From positions 186,001-250,000 of the forward strand of contig NZ_RQES01000018.1 of the NCBI RefSeq assembly GCF_004769405.1: a DNA stretch of 64,000 bases. The letters run 5' to 3'. This DNA is from Leptospira selangorensis. Lineage in GTDB: Bacteria; Spirochaetota; Leptospiria; Leptospirales; Leptospiraceae. The notes under the pieces were generated by a model that ran no database searches, was not told the origin of the DNA, and saw only the letters and a list, made by a program, of their open reading frames with translations. Below, piece after piece: positions 53,293-64,000 of this stretch; the first letter of the stretch is position 1; each line of letters begins with the position of its first letter. The translations under genes and the position numbers were made by a program.

Positions 53293-53739
53293 ATGAAAAA
53301 GAAATTTGTTATTGTTCTTCTATTTTTCGCGGTATTTACTCATTGCGAATTTGAAAATGAAAATCGTAATTCAGAAACGAATTCATTGGAAGCTTTTTAT
53401 AGTACGATCATAAGAAAACCGGCTCAGGTTCAATTTCGAAACAGCTCTTCTGTTGTTCAGAATTATACTTTGTGGCAAATGGACGTATGTCCAGGATCCA
53501 ACATGTTTAAAGTATTAGAGTCCGGAAACGTAAATCCGGGAGAAACTTCTTCAAAATTTCAAATTTCCCAAGTTAGTAATTCGGATATTCAATATTTTCG
53601 CTTGGAAGTAAATTCAACTTGTTTGCCTACGAATAATTCGCCAGGTATCTATTCATTGTCTATTTATTCTCCCGCAAGTGTAACGATATGTGATTTTACA
53701 TCTGATGATGGTGCAACTTACTCCTGCGAATTAAATTAG
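53293..53739 (+). CDS. Small lipoprotein
   Basis: 148 aa. Signal sequence with lipobox VFTHC (Cys at residue 18). AGGA lies about 6 bases before the ATG. Mature part Ser/Asn-rich with four further cysteines. It follows the Cys-rich protein by 9 bases, so the three genes from 51000 are one operon by position. No family recognised. Confidence 0.75.
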   Translation: MKKKFVIVLLFFAVFTHCEFENENRNSETNSLEAFYSTIIRKPAQVQFRNSSSVVQNYTLWQMDVCPGSNMFKVLESGNVNPGETSSKFQISQVSNSDIQYFRLEVNSTCLPTNNSPGIYSLSIYSPASVTICDFTSDDGATYSCELN

Positions 53740-53785
53740 GAAATTGATAAAATATTTTTTCCAAGCTAAGTCGAAAGAATGCCTA

Positions 53786-53986
53786 TCAAACCCATTTCAT
53801 TTTACGTAACCACAGATAGACGGTCCAGATCGTTGTAATTGCAAAAACGATTAGAATTAGAAAGCGATATTGTAGGAAAAAATCGCTGAAGTAGGCACCG
53901 ATTAACACATAAACGGATGCAACACAGAGTTTAAATATGATAAATTCCGCATTCGACCAACTCGTTTCTGCTTTAAAAAAATTCAT
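53786..53986 (-). CDS. Small two-helix membrane protein
   Basis: 66 aa with two membrane helices (about 16-36 and 41-60) separated by a short loop. AAGGAGA lies 6 bases before the ATG, strong support for a real gene. It runs opposite to the lipoprotein operon and stands alone. No family recognised. Confidence 0.65.
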   Translation of the reverse strand: MNFFKAETSWSNAEFIIFKLCVASVYVLIGAYFSDFFLQYRFLILIVFAITTIWTVYLWLRKMKWV

Positions 53987-54124
53987 AGATAATCTCCTTC
54001 TTCGATTATTATGAATAGTCTGTGATTAAAATTTTCGGCCAGTCAAGCTATATGCTCATCTTTGGGCGATTGATATATATTACTAATAGTAGGATTACCC
54101 GCAATCCCTCTGGACTTCGCGTTC

Positions 54125-55585
54125 CTAATCGATCAGCGTCCGGATCTTCTTTCTTATCCTACCTGCTGTAGGATAACCTTTACATAATTCAGCACAGTAA
54201 AGAAGAAGACTTTGGGAAAGCCTGACCGATTCTATTATATCTTCTCCTCTGGATAAGAAGAATGTTAGAATTCCTACAAGTAGGTCGCCTGTTCCCATAA
54301 CTGCAAGTTTAGGTTCCTGGAATTCCCAAAAATACGAATTCCCTTCAGGTGTGAATAGAATGGAAACGGGTCCTTTTAAGAGTAAATAAGTTCCCTTTTC
54401 TTTTGCCCAAATTTTTGCATCTTCTAATGCGGAATATTGGCTTTCGTATTTTTTACCTATGATGGAAGACCATTCTCCCAAATGAGGAGTGAGTATTGTG
54501 CGAGGGCCAAGATGTTTTTCATCCAAATATTTCAAAGCACCGGCATCAAAAATCAGAGTTGTTTCTTTGGAAAATGAAAAGTGAGGAAGATCGGAAGCAG
54601 CAAGTCCTGGTCCAACACATGCCACACTTGCCTTTTTCAAAAATGGATAATCGGAAGATTTTTTAGAAGTTTCTAATCCGGAAACCATAAAGGAAGGATC
54701 TTTTTTTAGAACTTTTATGAGAGTATTCGCGGAAGGAGTGAGTATTTGGGAAATTCCTCCTCCTAGTTCCTGGAATGCAAGTGCAGAAGATAAAATTGCG
54801 CCTGACATTCCTTCCGAGCCGCCAACAAATACTGCCGATCCGTTTTTATATTTATGGGAATCTTTCGCTCTCGAAAGTTTGGAGACTAACTCTTCCTTGT
54901 TTGCTCTGGGAAAAAGATATTTGGAAGTTTTGGATTCTTGTCGGACAAATCCGATCGGATGAAATGATTTTCTGTCCTTGGACAAAGGATAGAATACATT
55001 TTTGATCTTAGGAGATCCTATTTCGGCTAGAATATCTGCAGCAAATCGGATCTTTTCATCGGGAGTATAACCGGAAACAGAATCGATACTTAATACCAAC
55101 AAAGAATTTTTCAGTCTTTCTTTGGCGGAATGGATTTCCGTAATTATTTTAGAAATTTCTCCAGATAATGGACCTTTGAATCCTGTTCCTAAAAGAGAAT
55201 CTACTAACACTTCTCCTGGGTTTACGGAATCGTTTTTAAATTTTTCCAAAGGAAAATTTGGGATCTTTAACCCTTCCGTTAGATTTTTATAATATTTCGT
55301 TTCTTCTGAGAAATTCCCTTCTTTGGAATAGATCTCCACAAGTGCACCTTCTGCCCTTAAAAATTGGGCTAAGGCGTATCCATCTCCTCCGTTATTTCCG
55401 GAACCGCAGAGTATAATGATCTTTCTTGCGGATCTAAAAATATCTTCCCAGGTTTTAAAAATGGAAAGTGCCGCAAATCCCATGAGCAAGGTCCCCGAAA
55501 TTTTTCTGTCTCGGATGGTTTGTTCGTCTAGGAGTTTTGCTTCTTCTTCGCTGAATAAAACCTGGAAATGAGTAGATCGGCTCAT
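54125..55585 (-). CDS. nnr: Bifunctional NAD(P)H-hydrate epimerase / ADP-dependent NAD(P)HX dehydratase
   Basis: Repairs hydrated NADH/NADPH. N-terminal YjeF_N epimerase domain (about 10-210: DEQTIRD, CGSGNNGGDGYALA) and C-terminal ribokinase-like dehydratase (about 225-480: VGGSEGMSGAILS, ILTPHLGEWS, GTGDLLVGIL). 486 aa fits the fused form. It starts one base after the lipoprotein stop at 55587 and is probably cotranscribed. Confidence 0.92.
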   Translation of the reverse strand: MSRSTHFQVLFSEEEAKLLDEQTIRDRKISGTLLMGFAALSIFKTWEDIFRSARKIIILCGSGNNGGDGYALAQFLRAEGALVEIYSKEGNFSEETKYYKNLTEGLKIPNFPLEKFKNDSVNPGEVLVDSLLGTGFKGPLSGEISKIITEIHSAKERLKNSLLVLSIDSVSGYTPDEKIRFAADILAEIGSPKIKNVFYPLSKDRKSFHPIGFVRQESKTSKYLFPRANKEELVSKLSRAKDSHKYKNGSAVFVGGSEGMSGAILSSALAFQELGGGISQILTPSANTLIKVLKKDPSFMVSGLETSKKSSDYPFLKKASVACVGPGLAASDLPHFSFSKETTLIFDAGALKYLDEKHLGPRTILTPHLGEWSSIIGKKYESQYSALEDAKIWAKEKGTYLLLKGPVSILFTPEGNSYFWEFQEPKLAVMGTGDLLVGILTFFLSRGEDIIESVRLSQSLLLYCAELCKGYPTAGRIRKKIRTLID

Positions 55586-55586
55586 T

Positions 55587-56741
55587 TTATTTCCATTTAT
55601 GGATCTCTAAATAACCGGATCTGATCTTCATGGAATAGATCTCATCGTTTGTATCCATCCAAGTTTCTCTCCAAAGTCCGCGAGGAGGAGGGTAGTTGAG
55701 ACGGATATTATTTACATGGTTTCCGTCTTCATCGTGGACCTGTAGTCTGATTGAATTTCCTTCTTCTACTTCTGTTTCCCAGATGAAGAAGTTATCATTG
55801 TTTAGGACCCAATATAATGTTTCGGAAGGATCTTGGATCTCTTTGATCGGAGTGATCCTTTTATCTTTGAGTTCATATTTTATGATCTTTCTGTTCTTGA
55901 ATCTTCCGGATTTAGTTTCGTAAAAACTAAATGAGCCGAGTACATATTCTCCGTCCGGATGTGAGATAAAAGAATCAACATACCAAGTATAAGCTTCTCC
56001 CTGGTTCAAAGAATCTTTAAAATCGGAACCTTCTACCTTTTGTTTTAATTTTCCGGACTCATCAAAAATGCTAAGTCTCATCACTCCATTTTGTCTATGG
56101 AAAACGAATAATAGATCGTTGTTCCCTGCTTCCATTCTTTCCACATAACCGAATGGAATGGAACCGCCTATACCATCTGCGTAGATTGTTTGGGAAAGTT
56201 TTCCGGAATCATTTATTTTTAAGATCACGGAAGGAACTGCTTCTTCCGCTTCCGTACGGAACTCTCCGGATTTTTTTGTATAAATATTTTCAGCTACTTT
56301 GTCCGACTTTGCATCTTCTCTCGAAATTCTGGACTGAACATAGATATCATCTCCGTCGGAAACGGTAACCAATCCGATTCTTCCTAATTTGATATTATAA
56401 GTTTTGATTTTGTCCTGTTTTTCTTTGGAGTTTCCGATCACAAACTTCAGATCTCCGTCAGAGTTGAATGCTTTGATCAGGGATTGTTCGAAATCCGGAA
56501 CGTAAATCACTCCGGAAGCGACTGCAACTTGGTTCGGAACATTTGTCGGAACCCGATTGACTATGCTCACCTGTAATTCTTTTAAATCTTTTCCTAATTT
56601 AACTCTTCCGTATAGGTAAGGATTATAATCATCCACTCGGAATTTGGAACAAGCTCCTATCACTAAGATAGAAGATAGAAAAAATGGAAGGTATTTGCGG
56701 ACAGATGAGGTCCAAATTTTGGAAGTAAAAGAATTTTGCAT
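55587..56741 (-). CDS. Lipoprotein with six-bladed-propeller-like repeats
   Basis: 384 aa. Signal sequence SSILVIGACSK with lipobox at Cys31. The mature protein has repeated VIYVPDFEQSLIKAFNSDGDL-, NDLLFVFHRQNGVMRLSIF-type blocks resembling NHL or similar propellers. Such lipoproteins are common in Leptospira and of unknown role. It is the first gene of a pair with the NAD(P)HX repair enzyme. Confidence 0.8.
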   Translation of the reverse strand: MQNSFTSKIWTSSVRKYLPFFLSSILVIGACSKFRVDDYNPYLYGRVKLGKDLKELQVSIVNRVPTNVPNQVAVASGVIYVPDFEQSLIKAFNSDGDLKFVIGNSKEKQDKIKTYNIKLGRIGLVTVSDGDDIYVQSRISREDAKSDKVAENIYTKKSGEFRTEAEEAVPSVILKINDSGKLSQTIYADGIGGSIPFGYVERMEAGNNDLLFVFHRQNGVMRLSIFDESGKLKQKVEGSDFKDSLNQGEAYTWYVDSFISHPDGEYVLGSFSFYETKSGRFKNRKIIKYELKDKRITPIKEIQDPSETLYWVLNNDNFFIWETEVEEGNSIRLQVHDEDGNHVNNIRLNYPPPRGLWRETWMDTNDEIYSMKIRSGYLEIHKWK

Positions 56742-56873
56742 GGTTCTAATAAAAACCCGAGCCTATTTTTGGTTTGCCCGGGACATTTCGTTACCATCCT
56801 TCTTTTTAGTATATGAAAACAAGCAATTTCGTTCGTATCGATAGGATGGCTCGGAACTAGGCGTATTTTTTAC

Positions 56874-56902
56874 TTTACACTAGGGTTAGCCAAAAATATT
56901 TT
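56874..56902 (+). promoter_or_regulatory. Likely promoter of the rimP-nusA-infB operon
   Basis: TTTACA (56874-56879) and TATTTT (56897-56902) with a 17-base spacer, the ideal distance. A start near 56909 gives a leader of about 130 bases before the TTG at 57040. Two to three -35/-10 mismatches from consensus. Confidence 0.35.
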
Positions 56903-57039
56903 GAATGAATATCGGGAACCACCCATTGAATGTATGGGAAAAACCTAAAAAATTCGGAGATAATCCTTTTTTGTAGGTTGTTTTTTCCTCTTTTTTGAGG
57001 CAAAACGAAGCGGTTCAGAGACTCTCTGTAAGGCCGGCA

Positions 57040-57528
<489 letters not shown>

Positions 57529-57530
57529 TT

Positions 57531-58898
<1,368 letters not shown>

Positions 58899-58968
58899 TC
58901 TCTCAATTTTGAGGGTTTGGGCTTAGGGACCCGTTTTCAGTACATCGCGTACTTGACCAGGACATTAT

Positions 58969-61740
58969 ATGGAAGAAAAGAATAAATCAATCAAGGAAAA
59001 GCTCCAGGGCTCTGCTTCTGCTGACGCAAGTAAGAAGAAGAAGCTGGTTATCAAAAAGAAGCCGGACGAAAAAACGCCTTCTACTTCTGCAAAGAAAGAA
59101 GCCCCCGCAGATCCAGCTCCAAGTAAACCGGCTGCTGCAGCTTCCTCCTCACCAAGCACTCCTAAAAGTTCTACTCCTCCTAAAAAAGAACCTCTCTTTC
59201 CGGAACCAAGCACTCGCCAAGAGCCTCCGGTTCCAAGATCTGCTCCTCCGGAACATATTTTGGGAGAAGGTAGACCTCCATTCCAGAGAGAAGACAATAA
59301 TATTATAGTATCTCGTCCAAATCAGAGACCGACGTTCCCGAACCAAAATCGTGAGGGCGGCGGAAATTACCGAGGCAATCGTTCTGACGGAAACCAAGAT
59401 TACCAAAATCGCGAAGGTGGTGGTTACCAAGGAGGCCAGGGTGGTCAAGGCGGCGGATACCAAAACCGTGAAGGCGGTGGTGGTGGATATCGCGGAGGCC
59501 AAGGTGGTCAAGGCGGCGGATACCAAAACCGTGAAGGCGGCGGCGGTGGATATCGCGGAGGCCAAGGTGGTCAGGGCGGTGGTTACCAAGGCGGTCAAGG
59601 TGGCGGCGGATATCGCGGAGGCCAGGGTGGTCAAGGCGGTGGCGGTTATCGTGGAGGCCAGGGTGGTCAAGGCGGCGGCGGATATCGTGGAGGCCAAGGT
59701 GGACAGGGCGGCGGATTCCGTGGTGGTCCAGGTGGCGGCCAAGGCGGTGGTTTCCGAGGAGGCCCAGGCGGTCAGGGTGGCGGATTTAGAGGCGGCCCTG
59801 GAGCAGGAACTCCACCTCCAGGTTTAGGACCTGTAGAAGGCGGAAGGGGAGTACCTTCCGGCAAAAAACGTAATGATAAAGATAGAGGCGGAAGACCGGA
59901 AGGTCAGGAAGGTTCTGAAAACTCTAGATTCTTCAGACAGAATTATAAAAAACAGAAAGTAAGCGGGCCTACTGGAGTTTCCGTACCGAAAGAGATCACT
60001 CTTTTGGAGAATGTCCAAGTAGGAGAACTGGCTAAGAAAATGAATCTTAAGCCGGGAGATGTCATCGGAAAACTCATGAAAATGGGAATGATGGTGACCA
60101 TCAATAATATCATCGATGCAGAAACAGCATCCATTCTCGCTGATGAATACGGTTGTAAGGTAAAAGTAGTTTCTCTATATGAAGAAACTCTAATCGACGA
60201 AGAAAAAGACAGTCCAGAAGATTATATCCATAGACCTCCTGTCGTTACCATCATGGGTCACGTTGACCATGGTAAGACAAGATTATTGGATACTATCCGT
60301 AAGTCTTCCGTCATCGATACCGAATCCGGTGGAATTACACAACATATCGGTGCTTACCAGGTAAAAACAAATAGAGGGGAAATCACCTTCTTGGATACTC
60401 CTGGTCACGAAGCGTTTACCTCTATGAGAGCAAGGGGAGCTAAGGTTACTGATATCGTGATCTTAGTGGTTGCCGCTGACGATGGAGTAATGCCTCAAAC
60501 TTTAGAAGCATTGTCTCACGCGAAAGACGCAAAAGTTCCTATCATAGTTGCAATCAACAAAGTGGATCTACCTGCTGCAAATCCTGATAAGATCATGCAA
60601 GAACTCGCTAACCATGGACTCCAATCGGAAGAATGGGGCGGGGACACGATGTATTGTAAGATCTCTGCGAAAGAAAATATCGGGATCGATAAACTTTTAG
60701 AATCCGTACTTCTACAAGCGGAAGTTCTGGATCTGAAAGCGAACCCTAAACGTAGAGCAAAAGGTACAATCGTCGAGGCGAAACTGGATCCGGGCCGCGG
60801 AGCAGTTGCGACAGTTCTTATCCAAAACGGAACCCTAAGAGTTGGAGATCCGTTCGTAGCTGGAGTATTCTCCGGTAGAGTTCGTGCGATGTATGATGAT
60901 TACGGTCATTTGATCAAGGAAGCAGGACCTGCTTTCCCTGTTCAGGTAACCGGACTTGATGGAGTTCCTGATGCAGGAGCGCCTTTCGACTCTGTAGAAG
61001 ATGAGAAGGAAGCAAGAAACATCTCTCAACACCGTATCGAATTCGAAAGAATTGGAAACGCGGGAGCTGCAGGTTCCAAAGTCACTCTGGAAAACATGAA
61101 CGAGTTCATCAAACAGGGTGCATTAAAAGAACTGAAAGTAATTATCAAAGCAGACGTTCGCGGTTCTGCGGAAGCGATCAAGGAAGCCCTGGAAAAACTT
61201 TCCACTTCGGACGTAAAACTGAACGTGATTCAGTCCGGAGCGGGAGCTATCGTAGATATGGACGTGATGCTTGCATCCGCTTCTAACGCGATCGTGATCG
61301 GTTTCCATGTTCGTGCGAATCCTAAGACCATCGCACTCGCCGAGAAAGAAGGCGTTCAGATCAAATACTACAACATCATTTATCAGGTTGTGGACGAGAT
61401 CAAGATGGCGATGGAAGGACTCCTCGAACCGGAAAGGATCGAAGAAGTTATCGGAACTGCAGAGATCAGAGAAGTTTTCAAAGTTTCCAAGATCGGAAAT
61501 ATCGCAGGTTGTATGGTTACTTCCGGAAAGATCACAAAAGCTTCCGGTATCCGTGTGATCAGCGATGGGGTCCAAGTATTCGACGGAAAACTCAAATCTC
61601 TTCGAAGATTCAAAGACGAAGTCAACGAAGTGGTGAACAATTTCGAATGCGGTATCCAGTTAGAAAACTATAACGACTTCAAAGCAGGCGACACAATCGA
61701 AGCCTATACCGTCACAGTAGTAAAACGGAAACTGGAGTAG
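58969..61740 (+). CDS. infB: Translation initiation factor IF-2 with RGG/GQGG-rich insert
   Basis: GTPase that places initiator tRNA on the 30S subunit. Residues 1-120 charged, Pro/Ser/Lys-rich; about 125-290 a Gly/Arg/Gln low-complexity tract with repeated [11 protein letters not shown] and YQNREGGGG units; IF2_N domain near 340-395 (one copy only); G1 GHVDHGKT near 430, DTPGHE, NKVD; then domains II-IV to 923. The core is normal. The tract is coded by an imperfect DNA repeat at 59341-59830, which makes dense overlapping ORFs on both strands that are not genes. Confidence 0.96.
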   Translation: MEEKNKSIKEKLQGSASADASKKKKLVIKKKPDEKTPSTSAKKEAPADPAPSKPAAAASSSPSTPKSSTPPKKEPLFPEPSTRQEPPVPRSAPPEHILGEGRPPFQREDNNIIVSRPNQRPTFPNQNREGGGNYRGNRSDGNQDYQNREGGGYQGGQGGQGGGYQNREGGGGGYRGGQGGQGGGYQNREGGGGGYRGGQGGQGGGYQGGQGGGGYRGGQGGQGGGGYRGGQGGQGGGGYRGGQGGQGGGFRGGPGGGQGGGFRGGPGGQGGGFRGGPGAGTPPPGLGPVEGGRGVPSGKKRNDKDRGGRPEGQEGSENSRFFRQNYKKQKVSGPTGVSVPKEITLLENVQVGELAKKMNLKPGDVIGKLMKMGMMVTINNIIDAETASILADEYGCKVKVVSLYEETLIDEEKDSPEDYIHRPPVVTIMGHVDHGKTRLLDTIRKSSVIDTESGGITQHIGAYQVKTNRGEITFLDTPGHEAFTSMRARGAKVTDIVILVVAADDGVMPQTLEALSHAKDAKVPIIVAINKVDLPAANPDKIMQELANHGLQSEEWGGDTMYCKISAKENIGIDKLLESVLLQAEVLDLKANPKRRAKGTIVEAKLDPGRGAVATVLIQNGTLRVGDPFVAGVFSGRVRAMYDDYGHLIKEAGPAFPVQVTGLDGVPDAGAPFDSVEDEKEARNISQHRIEFERIGNAGAAGSKVTLENMNEFIKQGALKELKVIIKADVRGSAEAIKEALEKLSTSDVKLNVIQSGAGAIVDMDVMLASASNAIVIGFHVRANPKTIALAEKEGVQIKYYNIIYQVVDEIKMAMEGLLEPERIEEVIGTAEIREVFKVSKIGNIAGCMVTSGKITKASGIRVISDGVQVFDGKLKSLRRFKDEVNEVVNNFECGIQLENYNDFKAGDTIEAYTVTVVKRKLE
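59341..59830 (+). repeat. Imperfect tandem repeat coding for the Gly/Arg/Gln-rich part of IF-2
   Basis: Variants of GGCGGATATCGCGGAGGCCA-type units recur about fifteen times in this 490-base stretch, in frame with infB. The codons GGC/GGT/GGA alternate, so the DNA is not perfectly repeated. The tract is likely to be prone to replication slippage and to vary in length between strains. Confidence 0.85.
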
Positions 61741-61747
61741 TGTTAGA

Positions 61748-62101
61748 GTGAATCCGATCCGTAAAAGGAAAATCGAAGCGGAGACGGTTCGGACCGTTGC
61801 CATGATGATCCTGGCCGGAAAAGTCAAGGACCCTCGGGTTCATATGGTTTCCGTTCACAGATCGGAACTCTCGGACGATTCCAAAAATCTAAAGGTGTAC
61901 GTAACGGCTATCGTAACGGACAAAAAAAAGGAAAAATTACTCGCTGGATTAAATAGCGCCTCGGGTAAATTTGCCGCGACTCTTTCCACAAAACTCAATC
62001 TTAGGATCACACCTAGAATGAGTTTTGTTTGGGACGAAGAATATATCCAAGGTTTAGATGAATCCCTCCGACTTACGAGAAAACCAACAAATCCGGACTG
62101 A
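61748..62101 (+). CDS. rbfA: Ribosome-binding factor A
   Basis: 117-aa cold-shock 30S maturation factor with a KH-like fold. Typical RKRKIEAETVRTVAMMIL start and KVYVTAIVTDKKK, RITPRMSFVWDEEY. The start is GTG at 61748, 7 bases after infB. It overlaps truB by 44 bases. Confidence 0.95.
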   Translation: MNPIRKRKIEAETVRTVAMMILAGKVKDPRVHMVSVHRSELSDDSKNLKVYVTAIVTDKKKEKLLAGLNSASGKFAATLSTKLNLRITPRMSFVWDEEYIQGLDESLRLTRKPTNPD

Positions 62102-62984
62102 ATTCGGATTTCTACTCTTGGATAAACCGATTGGAATGACTTCCTCCGATCTGGTTTTAAAAGCCAAAAAGACTCTCGGACTCAAAAAAGTAGGTCATAC
62201 AGGTACCTTGGACAAGGCTGCCTCCGGTTTGATGGTATTGCCTGTAGGCACTTCTACAAGTTTCTCCCAAGTATTTTTAGGAAAAGACAAAGAATACGAG
62301 GCTGACGTACAGTTCGGCTTCTCCACTGACTCTGGAGACAGAGAAGGTTTAGTGGTAGAAGATTGGGAAACTTCTAAGATCCAAAAATGGTACCAAGAAT
62401 CCATGCCCAAATTGGAAGAAATTCTTTCCAAGGTTTCCAGTTGGGAAGAACAGGTTGCGCCGGAAGTTTCCGCACTCAAGGTGCAGGGGCAGAGAAGAGC
62501 CAAATTATTCAGAGAAGGGATCTCTGTTCCACCAAGCATTCGTAAGATTAAAATATTCGAATTTTCGGCCGGAGACTTCTGCCCGGAAGGTTTCAAATTG
62601 AAGACTAGGGTTTCTGGCGGAACTTATATTCGTAAGCTTGTCATGGATATAGCGGAAGAAGCAGGTATCCCGATGTGCCTTAAGTCTTTGAATAGGACTA
62701 AGGTGGGCAAACTCAAGCTGGAGCAAGCCGATACCTATGAGGCATTATTGCTTGGAAAAGCAATCATCCATCCTCCGGAAGAAATTCTGGATATTCCTTC
62801 TGTTGAGATCCCAAGTACCGAGGTAAAAGACGTTTTTCACGGGAAAAAGATCAAACTGGACTGGATCCCGGCTCAGGAATTCCTACTTACCTCTCCGGAA
62901 GGAGAGATTTTGGCATATTGCAGAAGGGAGGGACTTCCTGGCAGCCTTTCTTATAAATATTTGAAGGTCTTTTCTAAAATTTAG
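62058..62984 (+). CDS. truB: tRNA pseudouridine-55 synthase
   Basis: Makes pseudouridine 55 in tRNA. LLLDKPIGMTSS near 19-30 and the catalytic Asp in GHTGTLDKAASGLMVLP near 46-62 (usual D-P-x-A-T/S-G form). 308 aa normal. The ATG at 62058 overlaps rbfA by 44 bases, an unusually long but plausible overlap. Confidence 0.95.
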   Translation: MNPSDLRENQQIRTEFGFLLLDKPIGMTSSDLVLKAKKTLGLKKVGHTGTLDKAASGLMVLPVGTSTSFSQVFLGKDKEYEADVQFGFSTDSGDREGLVVEDWETSKIQKWYQESMPKLEEILSKVSSWEEQVAPEVSALKVQGQRRAKLFREGISVPPSIRKIKIFEFSAGDFCPEGFKLKTRVSGGTYIRKLVMDIAEEAGIPMCLKSLNRTKVGKLKLEQADTYEALLLGKAIIHPPEEILDIPSVEIPSTEVKDVFHGKKIKLDWIPAQEFLLTSPEGEILAYCRREGLPGSLSYKYLKVFSKI

Positions 62985-62992
62985 CTTGGACA

Positions 62993-63007
62993 GGGGGCTA
63001 GGCCCCC
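62993..63007. promoter_or_regulatory. GC hairpin in the rpsO leader
   Basis: GGGGGC (62993-62998) and GCCCCC (63002-63007) pair over 6 bp with loop TAG, between truB and rpsO, 29 bases before the rpsO start. There is no T run, so it is not a terminator. S15 of other bacteria autoregulates through leader RNA structure, and this could have that role (inference). Confidence 0.35.
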
Positions 63008-63035
63008 GAAAATTGGCAACAGGTACAATCAAACT

Positions 63036-63302
63036 ATGGTAACTACGGAACAAAAGAAGCAAATTATTTCCACATTTGCAAAAGGGCAAGGGGACACTGG
63101 TTCAACAGAAGTCCAAATCGCTCTTCTAGACGCTCAAATCAAAGATCTTAACGAGCATTTTAAAACTCATAAGAAAGATTTTCATTCTAAAACCGGTCTT
63201 CTTAAACTTATTAGCAAGCGTAAAAGATTACAAGAATACCTAAAACGTACTGATCTAGAACGTTATAAAAAACTAATCGAAGCTCTCGGACTCCGCAAGT
63301 AA
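63036..63302 (+). CDS. rpsO: 30S ribosomal protein S15
   Basis: 88-aa uS15, binds 16S rRNA early in assembly. Family sequence [17 protein letters not shown] near 20-36 and [16 protein letters not shown] near 59-74 present. Follows truB and precedes pnp, the normal order. Confidence 0.97.
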   Translation: MVTTEQKKQIISTFAKGQGDTGSTEVQIALLDAQIKDLNEHFKTHKKDFHSKTGLLKLISKRKRLQEYLKRTDLERYKKLIEALGLRK

Positions 63303-63313
63303 GGAGTTCTCTC

Positions 63314-64000
63314 ATGGCTAAATCTATTAATGGCCAATTTGGCCGTGATTCAATCACTCTCGAAACGGGAGATTGGGCGAAGCAAGCCCACGGGTCCGTA
63401 GTATATAAAACCGGAAATCTAGTTTTATTAGCAACTGTTTGTGCCGCAGACGAACCTAAAGAAGGCCAAGACTTCTTCCCACTTACTTGCGAATATTCTG
63501 AAAAAGTTTATTCAGTAGGTAGATTCCCAGGTGGATATTTCAAAAGAGAAGCAAAACCTTATGAGCATGAGGTTTTAAATTCAAGGATCATCGATAGACC
63601 GATCCGTCCTCTTTTCCCTGAAGGATATTTCTGCGAAGTTCAATTGCAGGTAACTGTTCTTTCTGCGGATAACGAAATTTCTACAGCTGGTCACGCGCTT
63701 AATGCTGCTTCTGCTGCATTAACGATCTCTAATATTCCTTTTAATGGTCCAATCGCTGGAGCAAGAGTAGGAAGAATTAACGGAGAACTCGTAATCAATC
63801 CTAGTAACAAAGAGATCCTGAATTCCGATCTGGATCTGGTAGTTGCAGGAACTAAAACCCATATCGTAATGATAGAGGGAGAGGCAAAAGAATTATCCAA
63901 CTCTGAAATGTTGGAAGCGTTAAAATTTGCCCACCAACATATCGCTAAATTTGTAGAACTTCAAGAATCCTGGGCGAAAGAACTCGCTGTAGTTAAAAAA
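63314..64000 (+). CDS. pnp: Polyribonucleotide nucleotidyltransferase (5' part, cut by window end)
   Basis: First 229 codons of PNPase, the phosphorolytic 3'-5' exoribonuclease. The start is ATG at 63314 with AAGGAG 7 bases upstream. Seen: [24 protein letters not shown] segment (about 66-80) and [15 protein letters not shown]. Begins 11 bases after rpsO. The gene continues beyond the window. Confidence 0.95.
   Translation, partial: MAKSINGQFGRDSITLETGDWAKQAHGSVVYKTGNLVLLATVCAADEPKEGQDFFPLTCEYSEKVYSVGRFPGGYFKREAKPYEHEVLNSRIIDRPIRPLFPEGYFCEVQLQVTVLSADNEISTAGHALNAASAALTISNIPFNGPIAGARVGRINGELVINPSNKEILNSDLDLVVAGTKTHIVMIEGEAKELSNSEMLEALKFAHQHIAKFVELQESWAKELAVVKK

Noticed and set aside
53987..54124. 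Possible tRNA or repeat before the NAD(P)HX repair gene
   Set aside because: Only a short GGATT/AATCC hairpin is present; no cloverleaf or T-loop consensus.
59149..59742. Long minus-strand ORF and plus-strand alternate-frame ORF (59351-59827) inside infB
   Set aside because: Both arise from the Gly-rich repeat DNA, give Ala/Thr/Val-only proteins, and lie wholly inside a conserved gene.
59341..59830. Repeat looks like a CRISPR array at first sight
   Set aside because: Units are of uneven length, all in frame, and code for Gly/Arg-rich protein; no unique spacers and no cas genes.

Overview
The window is a chromosomal segment of a spirochaete, almost certainly Leptospira. Evidence seen: moderate GC with many TTG/GTG starts, several lipoproteins with loose spirochaetal lipoboxes, 7TM-DISM signalling proteins, a CNB-domain protein of about 840 aa and DUF1574-type proteins typical of the genus, and the order dapA-dapB-cdaA-cdaR-acpS ... 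rpsB-tsf-pyrH-frr-uppS-cdsA-dxr-rseP-proS. The species cannot be fixed from the sequence alone.

Layout. 0.1-9.7 kb: envelope and signalling genes (7TM-DISM/AraC regulator, DUF1304 protein, 7TM-DISM/SpoIIE phosphatase/TPR protein, HEAT-repeat lipoprotein with a membrane partner, secreted SGNH hydrolase, small lipoprotein). 9.7-31.9 kb: a long, tightly packed plus-strand housekeeping run. It covers lysine/DAP synthesis, c-di-AMP synthesis (cdaA/cdaR), acpS, a TPR protein, a bactofilin, ribosomal protein S2, EF-Ts, UMP kinase, ribosome recycling factor, undecaprenyl-PP synthase, CDP-DAG synthase, DXP reductoisomerase, an RseP-like protease, prolyl-tRNA synthetase, trpBA, a CHASE2 adenylate cyclase and DXP synthase. 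31.9-37.5 kb: small metabolic enzymes and hypotheticals. 37.5-46.3 kb: envelope glycan block (GT2-GtrA and GT22 glycosyltransferases, PQQ-type sugar dehydrogenase with a haem c site, SGNH-like protein, 844-aa CNB-domain protein). 46.5-48.7 kb: a NamZ-like hydrolase, a palindromic repeat region and two small genes. 48.7-50.8 kb: an accessory patch with two orphan ORFs, a three-cluster Fe-S protein and the remnant of an IS3-type transposase. 51.0-53.7 kb: three exported proteins of unknown function in a row. 54.1-56.7 kb: NAD(P)HX repair enzyme and a lipoprotein. 57.0-64.0 kb: the rimP-nusA-infB-rbfA-truB-rpsO-pnp translation/RNA operon, cut by the window end inside pnp.

How the genes work together. 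DapA/DapB feed peptidoglycan precursors, CdaA/CdaR make and tune c-di-AMP that commonly answers to wall and turgor state, UppS provides the lipid carrier, Dxs/Dxr the isoprenoid units for it, CdsA the phospholipid precursor and RseP envelope stress proteolysis. The plus-strand run therefore links wall, membrane and protein synthesis. The last block is the conserved transcription-translation operon.

No phage, CRISPR array, tRNA or rRNA gene was found. The most unusual items are a free-standing copy of the TPR tail normally found at the C-terminus of class III cyclases, an IF-2 with a long RGG/GQGG-repeat insert, a CNB-domain protein with a degenerate cyclic-nucleotide pocket, a eukaryote-like GT22 glycosyltransferase coupled to a GT2-GtrA protein, and an operator-like palindrome sitting between the promoter elements of a quinone-reductase-like gene. 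None of these by itself proves a new system.
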